Assembly (NCBI GenBank): GCA_003167155.1
Contig: PMTY01000133.1
Coordinates: 2,096-48,760, forward strand
From: Candidatus Cybelea tumulisoli
Lineage (GTDB): Bacteria; Vulcanimicrobiota; Vulcanimicrobiia; Vulcanimicrobiales; Vulcanimicrobiaceae
Length of the DNA: 46,665 nt
Direction: 5' to 3'
Positions 38,963 through 45,917 of this stretch are shown piece by piece; position 1 is the stretch's first letter, and every line of letters begins with the position of its first letter. A program made the translations under genes and the position numbers. Below the pieces are notes generated by a model. That model saw nothing but the letters and a program-made list of their open reading frames with translations, was not told where the DNA came from and did not search any database.

Positions 38963-39686
38963 GCGAAAGGTTGTTGGCGATCCGCAGCATCTCGTCGGCC
39001 GCCTGGACGCCCTTTGCATTGGCTTCATAGGCACGCTGCGCGGTGAGAATCTGCATCATCGCGTCGATAATCGTGACGTTCGACTCTTCGAGCATCCCGA
39101 AGTGCAGCTTTGGACCATCGGGCGAACCCGCAATGACGTCCTTTGCTTTCCCCGACGCGGACGTCGCTTCGAAAATCGCGCCGTCGAGCGCTCGCAGGTG
39201 CTCGGGTGCCGCAAACTCGGCGAGACGAATGCGGCCCAGGTTGCGGGCGGCGCCAGCGGCAAACGTTGCACGAACGCTTCCGTCGCCGGCAACCGTTACG
39301 GTAAGCGCGTCGTTGGGAATCGTGACGCCCGCGAGGCGGTAATCGGCGGCGTTGCGCAGCGTTCCGTCGGCGCTGCGCGAAAACGCTCCATCGCGCGTAT
39401 AGAGCCTGCGCCCGTGGCCGTCGAGCACGGTGAAAAAACCGGGGCCGTCGATCGCGAGATCGAATGGACCGGCGCTTCGGGCCAGCTTACCCTGCGCGAA
39501 GAGCACGCGCGAACCGAGCGCGACGGTTCCAAGTCCCTGTCCGCCGGGCGCGATCAGCTCGGCAAAGCTTTGCGCCGATCCTTTGAATCCGACGACGCCG
39601 GCGTTCGCTAGGTTATCGGCAATCGTATCGAGGTTACGTTGCTGAGCCGCCATGCCGGTGGCGGCGGCAAAAAGTGCGCGATCCAT
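38955..39686 (-). CDS. flgG: Flagellar basal-body rod protein FlgG
   Basis: 243 aa from the ATG at 39686, with AAGGAGG about 6 nt upstream; a longer frame to 40478 is not used. N-terminal rod signature MDRALFAAATGMAAQQRNLD, TIADNLANAGVVGFKGSAQS, then the central GPFDLAIDGPGFFTVLDGHG, RRLYTRDGAFSRSADGTLRN. The C-terminus is LEESNVTIIDAMMQILTAQR, AYEANAKGVQAADEMLRIAN. These end motifs are those of the distal rod protein FlgG. A little shorter than E. coli FlgG (260). Assembled in the periplasm after export by the flagellar type III system. Upstream flgF, downstream FlgJ-like gene and sigma factor. Confidence 0.94.
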   Translation of the reverse strand: MDRALFAAATGMAAQQRNLDTIADNLANAGVVGFKGSAQSFAELIAPGGQGLGTVALGSRVLFAQGKLARSAGPFDLAIDGPGFFTVLDGHGRRLYTRDGAFSRSADGTLRNAADYRLAGVTIPNDALTVTVAGDGSVRATFAAGAARNLGRIRLAEFAAPEHLRALDGAIFEATSASGKAKDVIAGSPDGPKLHFGMLEESNVTIIDAMMQILTAQRAYEANAKGVQAADEMLRIANNLSRG

Positions 39687-39697
39687 GCACGCCCTCC

Positions 39698-40264
39698 TTA
39701 TTTCACGCGGGCCGTTTCGGCCGACTTCTGACGGGTGGCATCGATTGCGGCAACGGCCTTTTCCGCGCTCTCGAACGATCGCTCCGCGGCGAGCACGTCG
39801 ATCATTTCGGCGATCGCATCGACTGCCGGGCCCTCCAAAAACCCGCTCTGTACGCGGCTGGTCGAAGGAAGATCGAGCGCGTGCGCGTCGACGACGCCGC
39901 CCGATGGAACGTGCAGCGCGCCGCGAAGCCCCAATACCACGCGTCCCCGGCCATCGTGCAACGTTCCATCGGCTTCGTGGATGAAGGCGCCGGCTCTCGT
40001 CTCGCTCACGCGACCCGCAGAGTCCACAACGCGAAACGCACCGTCGCCAAGAATCGCCAGATCGAAATCGCGACCGGTATGGCGCAACGCGCCGCCTTCG
40101 CCCGACGTCCGTCGCGCAATCGTTACTCCCAGCGCGGTTAGGAAACCCCGTGCATCGATGCGGCGAAAGCCGTCGGTCGAAACGTTGGCGAGATTTTCGG
40201 TCGCGATTTCTAGCCGCGTTCGGGCCGCGACCATGGCGCTGGCCGCCCATGCTATTCCGTCCAT
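39698..40264 (-). CDS. flgF: Flagellar basal-body rod protein FlgF-like
   Basis: 188 aa. Begins MDGIAWAASAMVAARTRLEI, ATENLANVSTDGFRRIDARG: the rod-protein N-terminal heptad motif with NLANVSTDGFR. Central segment RDFDLAILGDGAFRVVDSAG, and a C-terminal helix VDAIAEMIDVLAAERSFESA. Compared with FlgF (about 250) the middle domain is reduced, so FlgF is the best name but another FlgG/FlgF family rod protein is possible. First gene of the flagellar unit; its ATG is 44 bp from the divergent lipoprotein gene. I see no TAAA...GCCGATAA sigma-28 promoter in that gap. Confidence 0.82.
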   Translation of the reverse strand: MDGIAWAASAMVAARTRLEIATENLANVSTDGFRRIDARGFLTALGVTIARRTSGEGGALRHTGRDFDLAILGDGAFRVVDSAGRVSETRAGAFIHEADGTLHDGRGRVVLGLRGALHVPSGGVVDAHALDLPSTSRVQSGFLEGPAVDAIAEMIDVLAAERSFESAEKAVAAIDATRQKSAETARVK

Positions 40265-40308
40265 GCTCGCATGGTAGCGAAGCGGGTTGGCCGAATCGTT
40301 TCCGTACG

Positions 40309-40671
40309 ATGGCCGGCCTGCGGTTCCTCGCGCGTGCGGTTGTGGCGACGCTCGTCGTGGCGTGCAGCTCGCCCTCGGCCCAAGAGCGCGCCAACGATGC
40401 CGAGCTTGCCGCGGTCGCGCCGCTGCGCACGCAATATTCCGGCGTCGAGATGGGCTTCGACATCCGCTCGCCGAACACGTTGATCGTCAGCCTCGACTTG
40501 CAAACCTATCTCGACATGGACGATGATGCCGTCGCCGCGATGCAGCGAAACACGCTAGGGCACTGGCGCTCTGCTTGGGGCGCCGCTCACCCGCACGCGC
40601 ACGCGGCGCTGCACGTGCGCTTCATCGATTTTATCGGACGAAAGGTCGCGGAGCTCTCGTCACGCCGATGA
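40309..40671 (+). CDS. Small lipoprotein of unknown function
   Basis: 120 aa from ATG at 40309; a longer upstream frame exists but the signal peptide begins here (LRFLARAVVATLVVAC, lipobox VVAC, Cys 19). Mature part: SSPSAQERANDAELAAVAPL, MGFDIRSPNTLIVSLDLQTY, LDMDDDAVAAMQRNTLGHWR, HPHAHAALHVRFIDFIGRKV. It reads like a compact alpha/beta domain with a strand TLIVSLD, a helix, and a final strand LHVRFID. No family recognised. Divergent from the flagellar genes and followed by 164 bp with possible RNA structure. Confidence 0.66.
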   Translation: MAGLRFLARAVVATLVVACSSPSAQERANDAELAAVAPLRTQYSGVEMGFDIRSPNTLIVSLDLQTYLDMDDDAVAAMQRNTLGHWRSAWGAAHPHAHAALHVRFIDFIGRKVAELSSRR

Positions 40672-40705
40672 CCCACAACCTTCAAGAGCAGGTGCCTTCT
40701 TGCTA

Positions 40706-40791
40706 AGACAGGTCAGATAGTCCCTTCGGATTCCTTCCGACTATTTAGATAGGGCCAATAGACATACCAAAGGAGGGTACCCTCTCTGTCT
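40706..40791 (+). ncRNA. Possible structured leader upstream of the response regulator
   Basis: An outer pair AGACAG (40706-40711) / CTGTCT (40786-40791) encloses a hairpin. In it AGATAGT pairs with ACTATTT (40715-40721 with 40740-40746, one G-U), and CGGA (40727-40730) pairs with TCCG (40736-40739) above a 5-nt bulge. After it comes AAAGGAGGGTACCCTCTC, which contains the palindrome GAGGGTACCCTC (40773-40784). The layout (closing stem, internal hairpin, purine-rich SD-like segment sequestered by CCCTC) is that of a regulatory leader. It matches no riboswitch class I can name. Could also be a protein operator. Confidence 0.35.
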
Positions 40792-40835
40792 CGAAAGCTT
40801 GCTGGCTGGAAGCATCACGGCGGTTCTCCGGACGC

Positions 40836-41564
40836 ATGGAAACGGGGAGCGTATCCTCACCGATGGAGCGCAAACGGATCCTGATTGCGGACGACGAACC
40901 GCAGATCGCCGAGGCGCTCGCCGCATACTTTAGGCGCCAGGGCATGATCGTCGAGACGTCCGGCACCATAGCGGACACGCTCCGGGCACTGGAAAGCTTT
41001 GCTCCTGACATTCTCGTACTTGATGTCAGGCTTCCCGACGGATCTGGGTTCGACGTCTTGCGTACCACCGCGAAGCCCGACGGGTACGTTCCCACGATTT
41101 TGCTTACGGCCGAAGTGGACGAAGCCGATCGCATCATCGGTTCACAGCTCGGCGCAGACGATTTCGTGACCAAGCCTTTCTCCCCGAGTGAAGTCGCGGC
41201 GCGGGTCCGTTCGACGATGCGCCGGGTCGCGGAGAGCGGCGCGCGCCGGCTGGCAAAGAAGCGCCGCACGTCGCGCGTGGGAGGCCTGGAACTCGATCAC
41301 GATTTCCGCGAGGCGACCGTTGACGGTACCCACGTGAAGCTCACCGCAACCGAGTTCGACATCCTTGCAGCGCTGGCGGAGAGTCCGGGCGAGGTATTTA
41401 CTCGCTCCAAAATGCTCGACCTTTTAGGGGACGACGGCGACGTTTACGAGCGCACCCTCGACCGTCATATCAACAACCTGCGCAAGAAGATCGAACAATA
41501 CCCGCACGATCCCCAGTATTTACTGACGGTTCATGGCGTCGGCTACAAAATGCGGAGACTCTAG
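40836..41564 (+). CDS. OmpR/PhoB-type response regulator (orphan)
   Basis: 242 aa. Receiver domain: IADDEPQIAEALAAYFRRQG with the acidic pair Asp19-Asp20, phospho-acceptor Asp63 in ILVLDVRLPDGSGFDVL, Thr91 region TILLTAEV, and Lys113 in DDFVTKPFSPSE; all key residues present. C-terminal winged helix: LELDHDFREATVDGTHVKLT, ATEFDILAALAESPGEVFTR, YERTLDRHINNLRKKIEQYP, YLLTVHGVGYKMRRL. Usual length for the family (220-245). No histidine kinase lies next to it in this window. Start could be ATG 40836 or ATG 40863 (MERKRILIADD). Its stop shares a CTAG with the convergent HerA-like gene. Confidence 0.93.
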   Translation: METGSVSSPMERKRILIADDEPQIAEALAAYFRRQGMIVETSGTIADTLRALESFAPDILVLDVRLPDGSGFDVLRTTAKPDGYVPTILLTAEVDEADRIIGSQLGADDFVTKPFSPSEVAARVRSTMRRVAESGARRLAKKRRTSRVGGLELDHDFREATVDGTHVKLTATEFDILAALAESPGEVFTRSKMLDLLGDDGDVYERTLDRHINNLRKKIEQYPHDPQYLLTVHGVGYKMRRL

Positions 41565-42859
41565 AAGAGTTCTCTGCGCCAGCGCTCGATTGCTCGATCG
41601 CGGAACCCAACGTCAGGGGAATCACTCTGCCAGGCCTCTAAGAAGCGGGCACTTCCGCCGCTCGGACGGTTTTCAGCCTCTAGCTCGTCGAAACGGACGT
41701 GCATCGGCACTGAGACGCCGTCTCCAAAAATGATTGCCTCGCGATCCGGCAGTCTGCCCAGCGTTCTTTTCAACGACGCTTCATCGTCGTTGAGGTTCTC
41801 CTCGACGCAGAGCCGGTCGGCGCGGTTGCGGAGGCGAAGGGCGAGGATGGTTCCGCATTGGGCTAGCGCGCGAGGGGAGAGTTCCGACGGGTGTTCCGAG
41901 ACAAGGGCCATCGAGAGACCATACTTGCGTCCTTGTGAAATGATGCGGCTGAGATTGCGCGTGCAGGCCTCATAGGTCGCTCCCTGGGTCGCCGGGAGGT
42001 AGTGATGCGCATCTTCGCAGACCAGTAAGATGGGAACTCTGTGCTCGGGCTCGCAGCAGAACGCAAACTGGAAGATCATCTTCGCGAGTACCGTGACGAC
42101 CACGTCGGCAATCGCCGTTGGAATGGTCGACATATCCACGACCGTAACGGGTCTCCCGTTGACCGGGATGCGGACCAGCCCGCCGATATCTTCCGACAAC
42201 GTATCGATCGCGTAGTCGCCGAACATGAATGAAAATCTCCGGTCTCCGACCAGCGAGTCTAGTCGAGCCAGCAGCCGGCGATGTGGACCGATGCTCTCGG
42301 CGTTATTGACAGCGCCCATCGCCGTGTTGATGTTACGGCGCAAGTTTTGGATGAGATAGGGCAGCGGAGTGTCGACGGTAATCCACGATGTATCTTCGGG
42401 GTGAGAAGCTTCCTTGCGTGCCTTGACAATCGCGTCCTCCAGAATGCCGGTCTGGAGATGTTGTTCCGCCGGTGGACCGCCCTGCACGAGTATTCGCGAC
42501 GACGATTCCAGGCTCAAGGCCCAGAACGGCATCCGCGTATTTGCTATGTTGACTACGACGGCCGAGTCGCCGAATGCCTGAGCGTACTCGTTGTGAGGAT
42601 CCAGCAGAATTATGTGAGCATTTGGCGCCTTAGCAAGGATTCTGCGCAGCAGCAACGCTACCGCGCACGATTTCCCCGAACCCGTTGCGCCGAGGACCGC
42701 GAAGTGTTTTGCTAGCAACTCTTCGACCCTAATGAGGGCCGGTTGAGAGACATCGCCCGCTAGTGAGCCGACGCGGACGCTCGAAGCTGCAGCCGCGTCA
42801 ATCCCGCTGAGGACGGCCCGCAGTGGAAGGGGACCTACCCGCTCGATCGTTTCGTTCAC
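41561..42859 (-). CDS. HerA-like DNA-translocating ATPase, lacking the N-terminal barrel
   Basis: 432 aa; GTG start, GGAGG 12 nt upstream, in-frame stop 33 nt before. Walker A is at residues 57-64 (FAVLGATGSGKSCAVALLLR), then ILLDPHNEYAQAF, a Walker B-like ILLVCEDAHHYLP, and the FtsK/HerA helical block RIISQGRKYGLSMALVSEHP, SELSPRALAQCGTILALRLR. Archaeal and bacterial HerA proteins usually have about 100-150 residues (HAS-barrel) before the ATPase; here only about 45 precede the P-loop. No NurA nuclease is adjacent. Such ATPases act in DNA end processing or, with other partners, in phage defence (for example with Sir2- or DUF4297-type effectors), but no effector is visible here. It has its own promoter at 43026-43054. 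Confidence 0.86.
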   Translation of the reverse strand: MNETIERVGPLPLRAVLSGIDAAAASSVRVGSLAGDVSQPALIRVEELLAKHFAVLGATGSGKSCAVALLLRRILAKAPNAHIILLDPHNEYAQAFGDSAVVVNIANTRMPFWALSLESSSRILVQGGPPAEQHLQTGILEDAIVKARKEASHPEDTSWITVDTPLPYLIQNLRRNINTAMGAVNNAESIGPHRRLLARLDSLVGDRRFSFMFGDYAIDTLSEDIGGLVRIPVNGRPVTVVDMSTIPTAIADVVVTVLAKMIFQFAFCCEPEHRVPILLVCEDAHHYLPATQGATYEACTRNLSRIISQGRKYGLSMALVSEHPSELSPRALAQCGTILALRLRNRADRLCVEENLNDDEASLKRTLGRLPDREAIIFGDGVSVPMHVRFDELEAENRPSGGSARFLEAWQSDSPDVGFRDRAIERWRRELF

Positions 42860-42860
42860 C

Positions 42861-42947
42861 TTAACGGGGTCCTCCGCGCCAACGTTGGACTACTTCGTCG
42901 CAAAACGCCGAATCCATGGAATCCGGCAAACTGTCAAGAAGCTGCAC
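42861..42947 (-). CDS. 28-aa small ORF immediately upstream of the HerA-like gene
   Basis: GTG at 42947 with GGAAGG 8 nt upstream; reads QLLDSLPDSMDSAFCDEVVQ then RWRGGPR, stop TAA one base before the HerA GTG. An internal ATG at 42917 is in the same frame. The herA ribosome site lies inside this ORF, so translation of the two would be coupled. Could be a leader peptide or a true small acidic protein; no family known. It occupies part of the 340-bp region between leuB and the HerA-like gene. The remaining part holds only the promoter at 43026-43054 and a hairpin around 42952-42979. Confidence 0.32.
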   Translation of the reverse strand: MQLLDSLPDSMDSAFCDEVVQRWRGGPR

Positions 42948-43025
42948 TAAAGAACCCTTCCTTTAAAGAAGAGCGGTTCCGGTTTTCTCACGAGCTGGTT
43001 CGGAGCGCGAGATTCCCCGTACCAC

Positions 43026-43054
43026 ATTATACAGGGCGGATGTTCCCAAGTTAA
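43026..43054 (-). promoter_or_regulatory. Sigma-70-type promoter for the HerA-like gene
   Basis: On the minus strand TTAACT (43054-43049), exactly 17 nt, then TATAAT (43031-43026), a perfect -10. It lies 146 bp downstream of the leuB stop and would start transcription near 43019, giving a leader of about 70 nt to the 28-aa ORF and 160 nt to the ATPase gene. Confidence 0.66.
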
Positions 43055-43199
43055 GAATTTCGGCGAGAAGAAACGCCCGAAAGCGCCTTCTTAAGCAGCC
43101 ACGCGCTTGCCCTAAGCCTTTCCTGCCGCGGACGCTCCGATACTACCAGGACGCCAGCGGCAGTAGTAACGGCTCAGCAGTGCCCCAACTAGCGAGACT

Positions 43200-44267
43200 T
43201 CAGGATGACAAGCGGTCGAGAATCGCTTCCGTGAACTTTGCCATCGAGAGTGCCGAGGCGCCACACGCTACCTCGGCGGTGCGTAAACCGTCGGCGTAGG
43301 CGCGGTCAACCGCGCGTTCGATGCGCGCCGCGGAGGAATCGTCGGCGAGACTGTGGCGCAGCAGCATCGCGGCGGAGAGAATGGCCGCCGTTGGATTTGC
43401 GACGTCTTTGCCTGCCAAGTCGGGCGCCGTGCCGCCGATCGGTTCGTAGAGGCCAAACTGCCGGCCTGGAGAGCCTCCGGAGCCGAGACTGGCGCTGGGC
43501 AGCGTCCCGAGTGAGCCCGTAAGAATCGCGGCTTCGTCGGAAAGGATGTCGCCGAACATATTCTCGGTAACGATCACGTCGAAATCGCCGGGCCGCGCGA
43601 CGAGCTGCATCGCGGCGTTGTCCACGAGCAGATGCTTGAGCTGCACGTCGGGATACTCCGCCGACATCTCGCTGACGACTCGTCGCCATAAGCGCGACGT
43701 CTCCAAGATGTTCTGCTTGTCGACCGAGGTGAGGTGCTTGCGCCGCTCCCGCGCCAAATCAAAAGCGATGCGCGCGATGCGTTCGATCTCCGGCGCGCGA
43801 TAGATCATCGTGTCGACCGCCTCGTCGACGCCGTCGACGGTGCGCTGTTCCTTCGGCCGGCCGTAATAGATGCCGCCGGTCAGCTCGCGCACGACGATCA
43901 GATCGAGACCGCGCACGATCTCGGGGCGCAGCGACGAGGCATCTTCGAGTCCCGGAAAGACGCGCACCGGCCGCAAGTTTGCGTACAGCTCGTAGTCGCG
44001 CCGCAACACGAACAGCGCGTACTCGGGACGTTGTTCCAAAGGAAGCCCGTCGTACTGCGGCAGGCCGACACTCCCAAAGAGGATCGCATCGCTGCGATCG
44101 CAGAGCGCTTTAGTCTCCGGCGGCAGCGCGGGTAGTCCGGCGGCCAGCGCCGCCGCGCCTACCGGCGCCTCCGTGCATTCGACATCGGGCCGGACGCGCC
44201 GCAAAACCTCAGCGGCGCAAGCGATAACCTCCGGGCCGATTCCATCGCCCGGCAGGAGCGCTATCAA
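43200..44267 (-). CDS. leuB: 3-Isopropylmalate dehydrogenase
   Basis: 355 aa. Begins IALLPGDGIGPEVIACAAEV; substrate loop LRRDYELYANLRPVRVFPGL; active-site region VVRELTGGIYYGRPKEQR, Tyr of MIYRAPEIERIARIAF, Lys of TSVDKQNILETSRLWRRVV, metal Asp residues in VTENMFGDILSDEAAILTGS, and NAD site EPIGGTAPDLAGKDVANPTA. The LR(R/K)DYELYANLRP and GTAPDIAGK blocks separate LeuB from isocitrate dehydrogenase. Oxidative decarboxylation step of leucine synthesis. Its ATG overlaps the divIVA stop by 4 bp, an unusual link of leucine synthesis with division genes; no other leu gene is in the window. Confidence 0.96.
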   Translation of the reverse strand: MIALLPGDGIGPEVIACAAEVLRRVRPDVECTEAPVGAAALAAGLPALPPETKALCDRSDAILFGSVGLPQYDGLPLEQRPEYALFVLRRDYELYANLRPVRVFPGLEDASSLRPEIVRGLDLIVVRELTGGIYYGRPKEQRTVDGVDEAVDTMIYRAPEIERIARIAFDLARERRKHLTSVDKQNILETSRLWRRVVSEMSAEYPDVQLKHLLVDNAAMQLVARPGDFDVIVTENMFGDILSDEAAILTGSLGTLPSASLGSGGSPGRQFGLYEPIGGTAPDLAGKDVANPTAAILSAAMLLRHSLADDSSAARIERAVDRAYADGLRTAEVACGASALSMAKFTEAILDRLSS

Positions 44268-44818
44268 TAGACGGTGATGCGCTTAGTGTCGTCGTGTTTG
44301 GGCGGAGGCTCGACCGGCGGGCTGATTTCAGCTTGGACCGCCGGAGTCGGGATCTCACCGTTGCTTGCCGCGCCTTCCCTCCGTTCGAGCAACGCCAGAT
44401 GCGTCATCAGTAGGCTGCGCAGCTCGCTCTTGGCTTTCTCCGTGGCTTCGAGCGCGCGCTGCTGCTCGCGCCGAACATCGGAGATCGTATCGCTGTAGCC
44501 GGCGATCTCGCGCTCGTTGGCCAGACGCGCCTGCTCGCGGATCAGGTCGGCCTCTTTATGCGCCGACGCCTTGACCTCGTCGGCCGTGCGCTGAGCGAGC
44601 ACCAAGGTATTTTGCAGCGACTCTTCGATCGCTTTGAAATGACTTACGCGCTCCTTGAGGTCGGCGATCTCCGCCTCCAAAGCGGCCCGCTGCTGCGCTT
44701 CGTCCTCGAGCGTCTCGATGATTTCGTCGAGAAACTTATCGACGTCGGCGCGCTCGTAGCCTTGAAGAGCCTTCTTGAAGCTCTTGTGTTGTATGTCGAC
44801 CGGTGTGATCTTTTCCAT
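44264..44818 (-). CDS. divIVA: DivIVA-domain protein
   Basis: 184 aa. N-terminal membrane-curvature domain TPVDIQHKSFKKALQGYERA, DVDKFLDEIIETLEDEA, then a long coiled coil to about residue 145 (AALEAEIADLKERVSHFKAI, EEVKASAHKEADLIREQARL-like heptads), and a Pro-rich tail (TPAVQAEISPPVEPPPKHDD). DivIVA localises to strongly curved membrane at poles and septa and recruits growth or division proteins. It is 11 bp downstream of sepF, the order seen in Firmicutes (yggS-sepF-ylmG-ylmH-divIVA), with ylmG and ylmH missing. Together with an LptD-like protein elsewhere in this window it points to a diderm with Gram-positive type division genes. Confidence 0.93.
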   Translation of the reverse strand: MEKITPVDIQHKSFKKALQGYERADVDKFLDEIIETLEDEAQQRAALEAEIADLKERVSHFKAIEESLQNTLVLAQRTADEVKASAHKEADLIREQARLANEREIAGYSDTISDVRREQQRALEATEKAKSELRSLLMTHLALLERREGAASNGEIPTPAVQAEISPPVEPPPKHDDTKRITVY

Positions 44819-44829
44819 CGCTTCCTGTC

Positions 44830-45243
44830 CTACTGTCTATTGGCCATGAAATCGAAGGTGCCGTCGGCCATCATCGAATCGCGCAAGCCTGCGGCGTTTA
44901 CGACGATGCCGGCGGGGACGACCAGGTAAATGGACTCGGCGAGCTTTTGGATCTTACCGTCGATCGTGTAAGCGACCCCCGAGATAAAATCCACGACGCG
45001 CTGCAAGAGCGTTCGATCCGCGTTTTGCAGGTTCATGATAACGACTTGCCGGTTCCGAAGTGAATCGGCGATTTCGACGACGTCTTGGTAGCTCCGCGGG
45101 GAGTAGACGCTCACCTGCGTGCCGCCGCGCCGCCCGGCGGCCGAGAGCGGAACGACGCGCCCCGACGGCACTTCGTCCTCATAAAGCTCTTCTTCATCGT
45201 CTCGAATCGAAAAAAACGAGCCGATTTTGCTGAACACGCTCAC
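44830..45243 (-). CDS. sepF: Cell division protein SepF
   Basis: 137 aa from a GTG at 45243 overlapping the yggS stop (GTGA); a longer frame into yggS is rejected. N-terminal amphipathic membrane anchor (VFSKIGSFFSIRDDEEELYE), acidic linker, then the SepF core: VYSPRSYQDVVEIADSLRNR, QVVIMNLQNADRTLLQRVVD, FISGVAYTIDGKIQKLAESI, YLVVPAGIVV. SepF tethers FtsZ to the membrane and bundles it in Gram-positive bacteria and cyanobacteria. Length and motifs are typical. Neighbours yggS (upstream) and divIVA (downstream) support the call. Confidence 0.96.
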   Translation of the reverse strand: MSVFSKIGSFFSIRDDEEELYEDEVPSGRVVPLSAAGRRGGTQVSVYSPRSYQDVVEIADSLRNRQVVIMNLQNADRTLLQRVVDFISGVAYTIDGKIQKLAESIYLVVPAGIVVNAAGLRDSMMADGTFDFMANRQ

Positions 45244-45917
45244 GTGTGCCTCCCATCCATGCGCTGGCCAAAGAGCGCCTCTCCGATGCGCAGCATCGTC
45301 GAGCCCGCTTGCAGCGCTTCGCGCCAATCTCCCGACATGCCGATGGAAAGCGTACTTCCACCTATGCGTGCCAAGGTCTTGGCAGCGAGCTCGAATGAGC
45401 GTAATATTGCGTCGCGCTGCGCGCCCAGCGGTCCCATCGCCATCACGCCCTCGAGGCGTAAGCCCGCCTGGCCCCGGAGCGTTTCGGCAAGCGCTTCGGC
45501 CTGATCGGGGAGACATCCAAAGCGATCGGAGGGCGTGACGTTGAGCTGTAGCAGCACAGGAAGCGCCGAGCCGCGTTCTTGCGCCGCCCTTCCCAGCGCG
45601 ATGCCGGCTTCGGCGCGATCGACGCTCTGGACGACGTCGAACGCTGCGGCGATGGCTTTCGCCTTGTTGGTCTGCACGTGGCCGATGAAGTGCTTGCGCA
45701 CGGCAGGCAGCAACCCAAACTTGCGGCGCGCCTCCTGCAGGTAGCTCTCACCGAGATCGGTCAAGCCTGCTTCGATCGCCTGCGCGATTATCTCCGGGGG
45801 CTGGCGCTTGCCGACCCCAACGAGCGTGACGCCGCCCGGGTCGCGCCCCTCTTTCTCCAGTTCCTCGTCGATTGCGCTGCGCAGCGCTCGATAGCGTGCT
45901 TTGACTCCTTGCGTCAT
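45240..45917 (-). CDS. yggS: PLP homeostasis protein YggS/PROSC
   Basis: 225 aa, alanine-racemase-like TIM barrel without racemase activity that binds pyridoxal phosphate. Lys37 in VTLVGVGKRQPPE is the PLP lysine (commonly VAVSKTKP). Further blocks: LGESYLQEARRKFG, KHFIGHVQTNKAKAI, VQSVDRAE, VLLQLNVTPSDRFGC, LRLEGVMAMGPL, STLSIGMSGDWREALQAGST, MLRIGEALFGQR. All family signatures are there. ATG overlaps the lgt stop by 4 bp; sepF overlaps its own stop. Common upstream partner of sepF. Confidence 0.96.
   Translation of the reverse strand: MTQGVKARYRALRSAIDEELEKEGRDPGGVTLVGVGKRQPPEIIAQAIEAGLTDLGESYLQEARRKFGLLPAVRKHFIGHVQTNKAKAIAAAFDVVQSVDRAEAGIALGRAAQERGSALPVLLQLNVTPSDRFGCLPDQAEALAETLRGQAGLRLEGVMAMGPLGAQRDAILRSFELAAKTLARIGGSTLSIGMSGDWREALQAGSTMLRIGEALFGQRMDGRHT

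Noticed and set aside
38955-40478. 507-codon form of FlgG
   Set aside because: The N-terminal 264 residues are mirror sequence of flgF and the lipoprotein gene; the rod motif and AAGGAGG mark the ATG at 39686.
40786-40884. 32-codon frame starting CTG after AAAGGAGGG upstream of the response regulator
   Set aside because: CTG start and overlap with the regulator coding region make it weak; the SD-like segment is better explained as part of a leader structure or palindrome.
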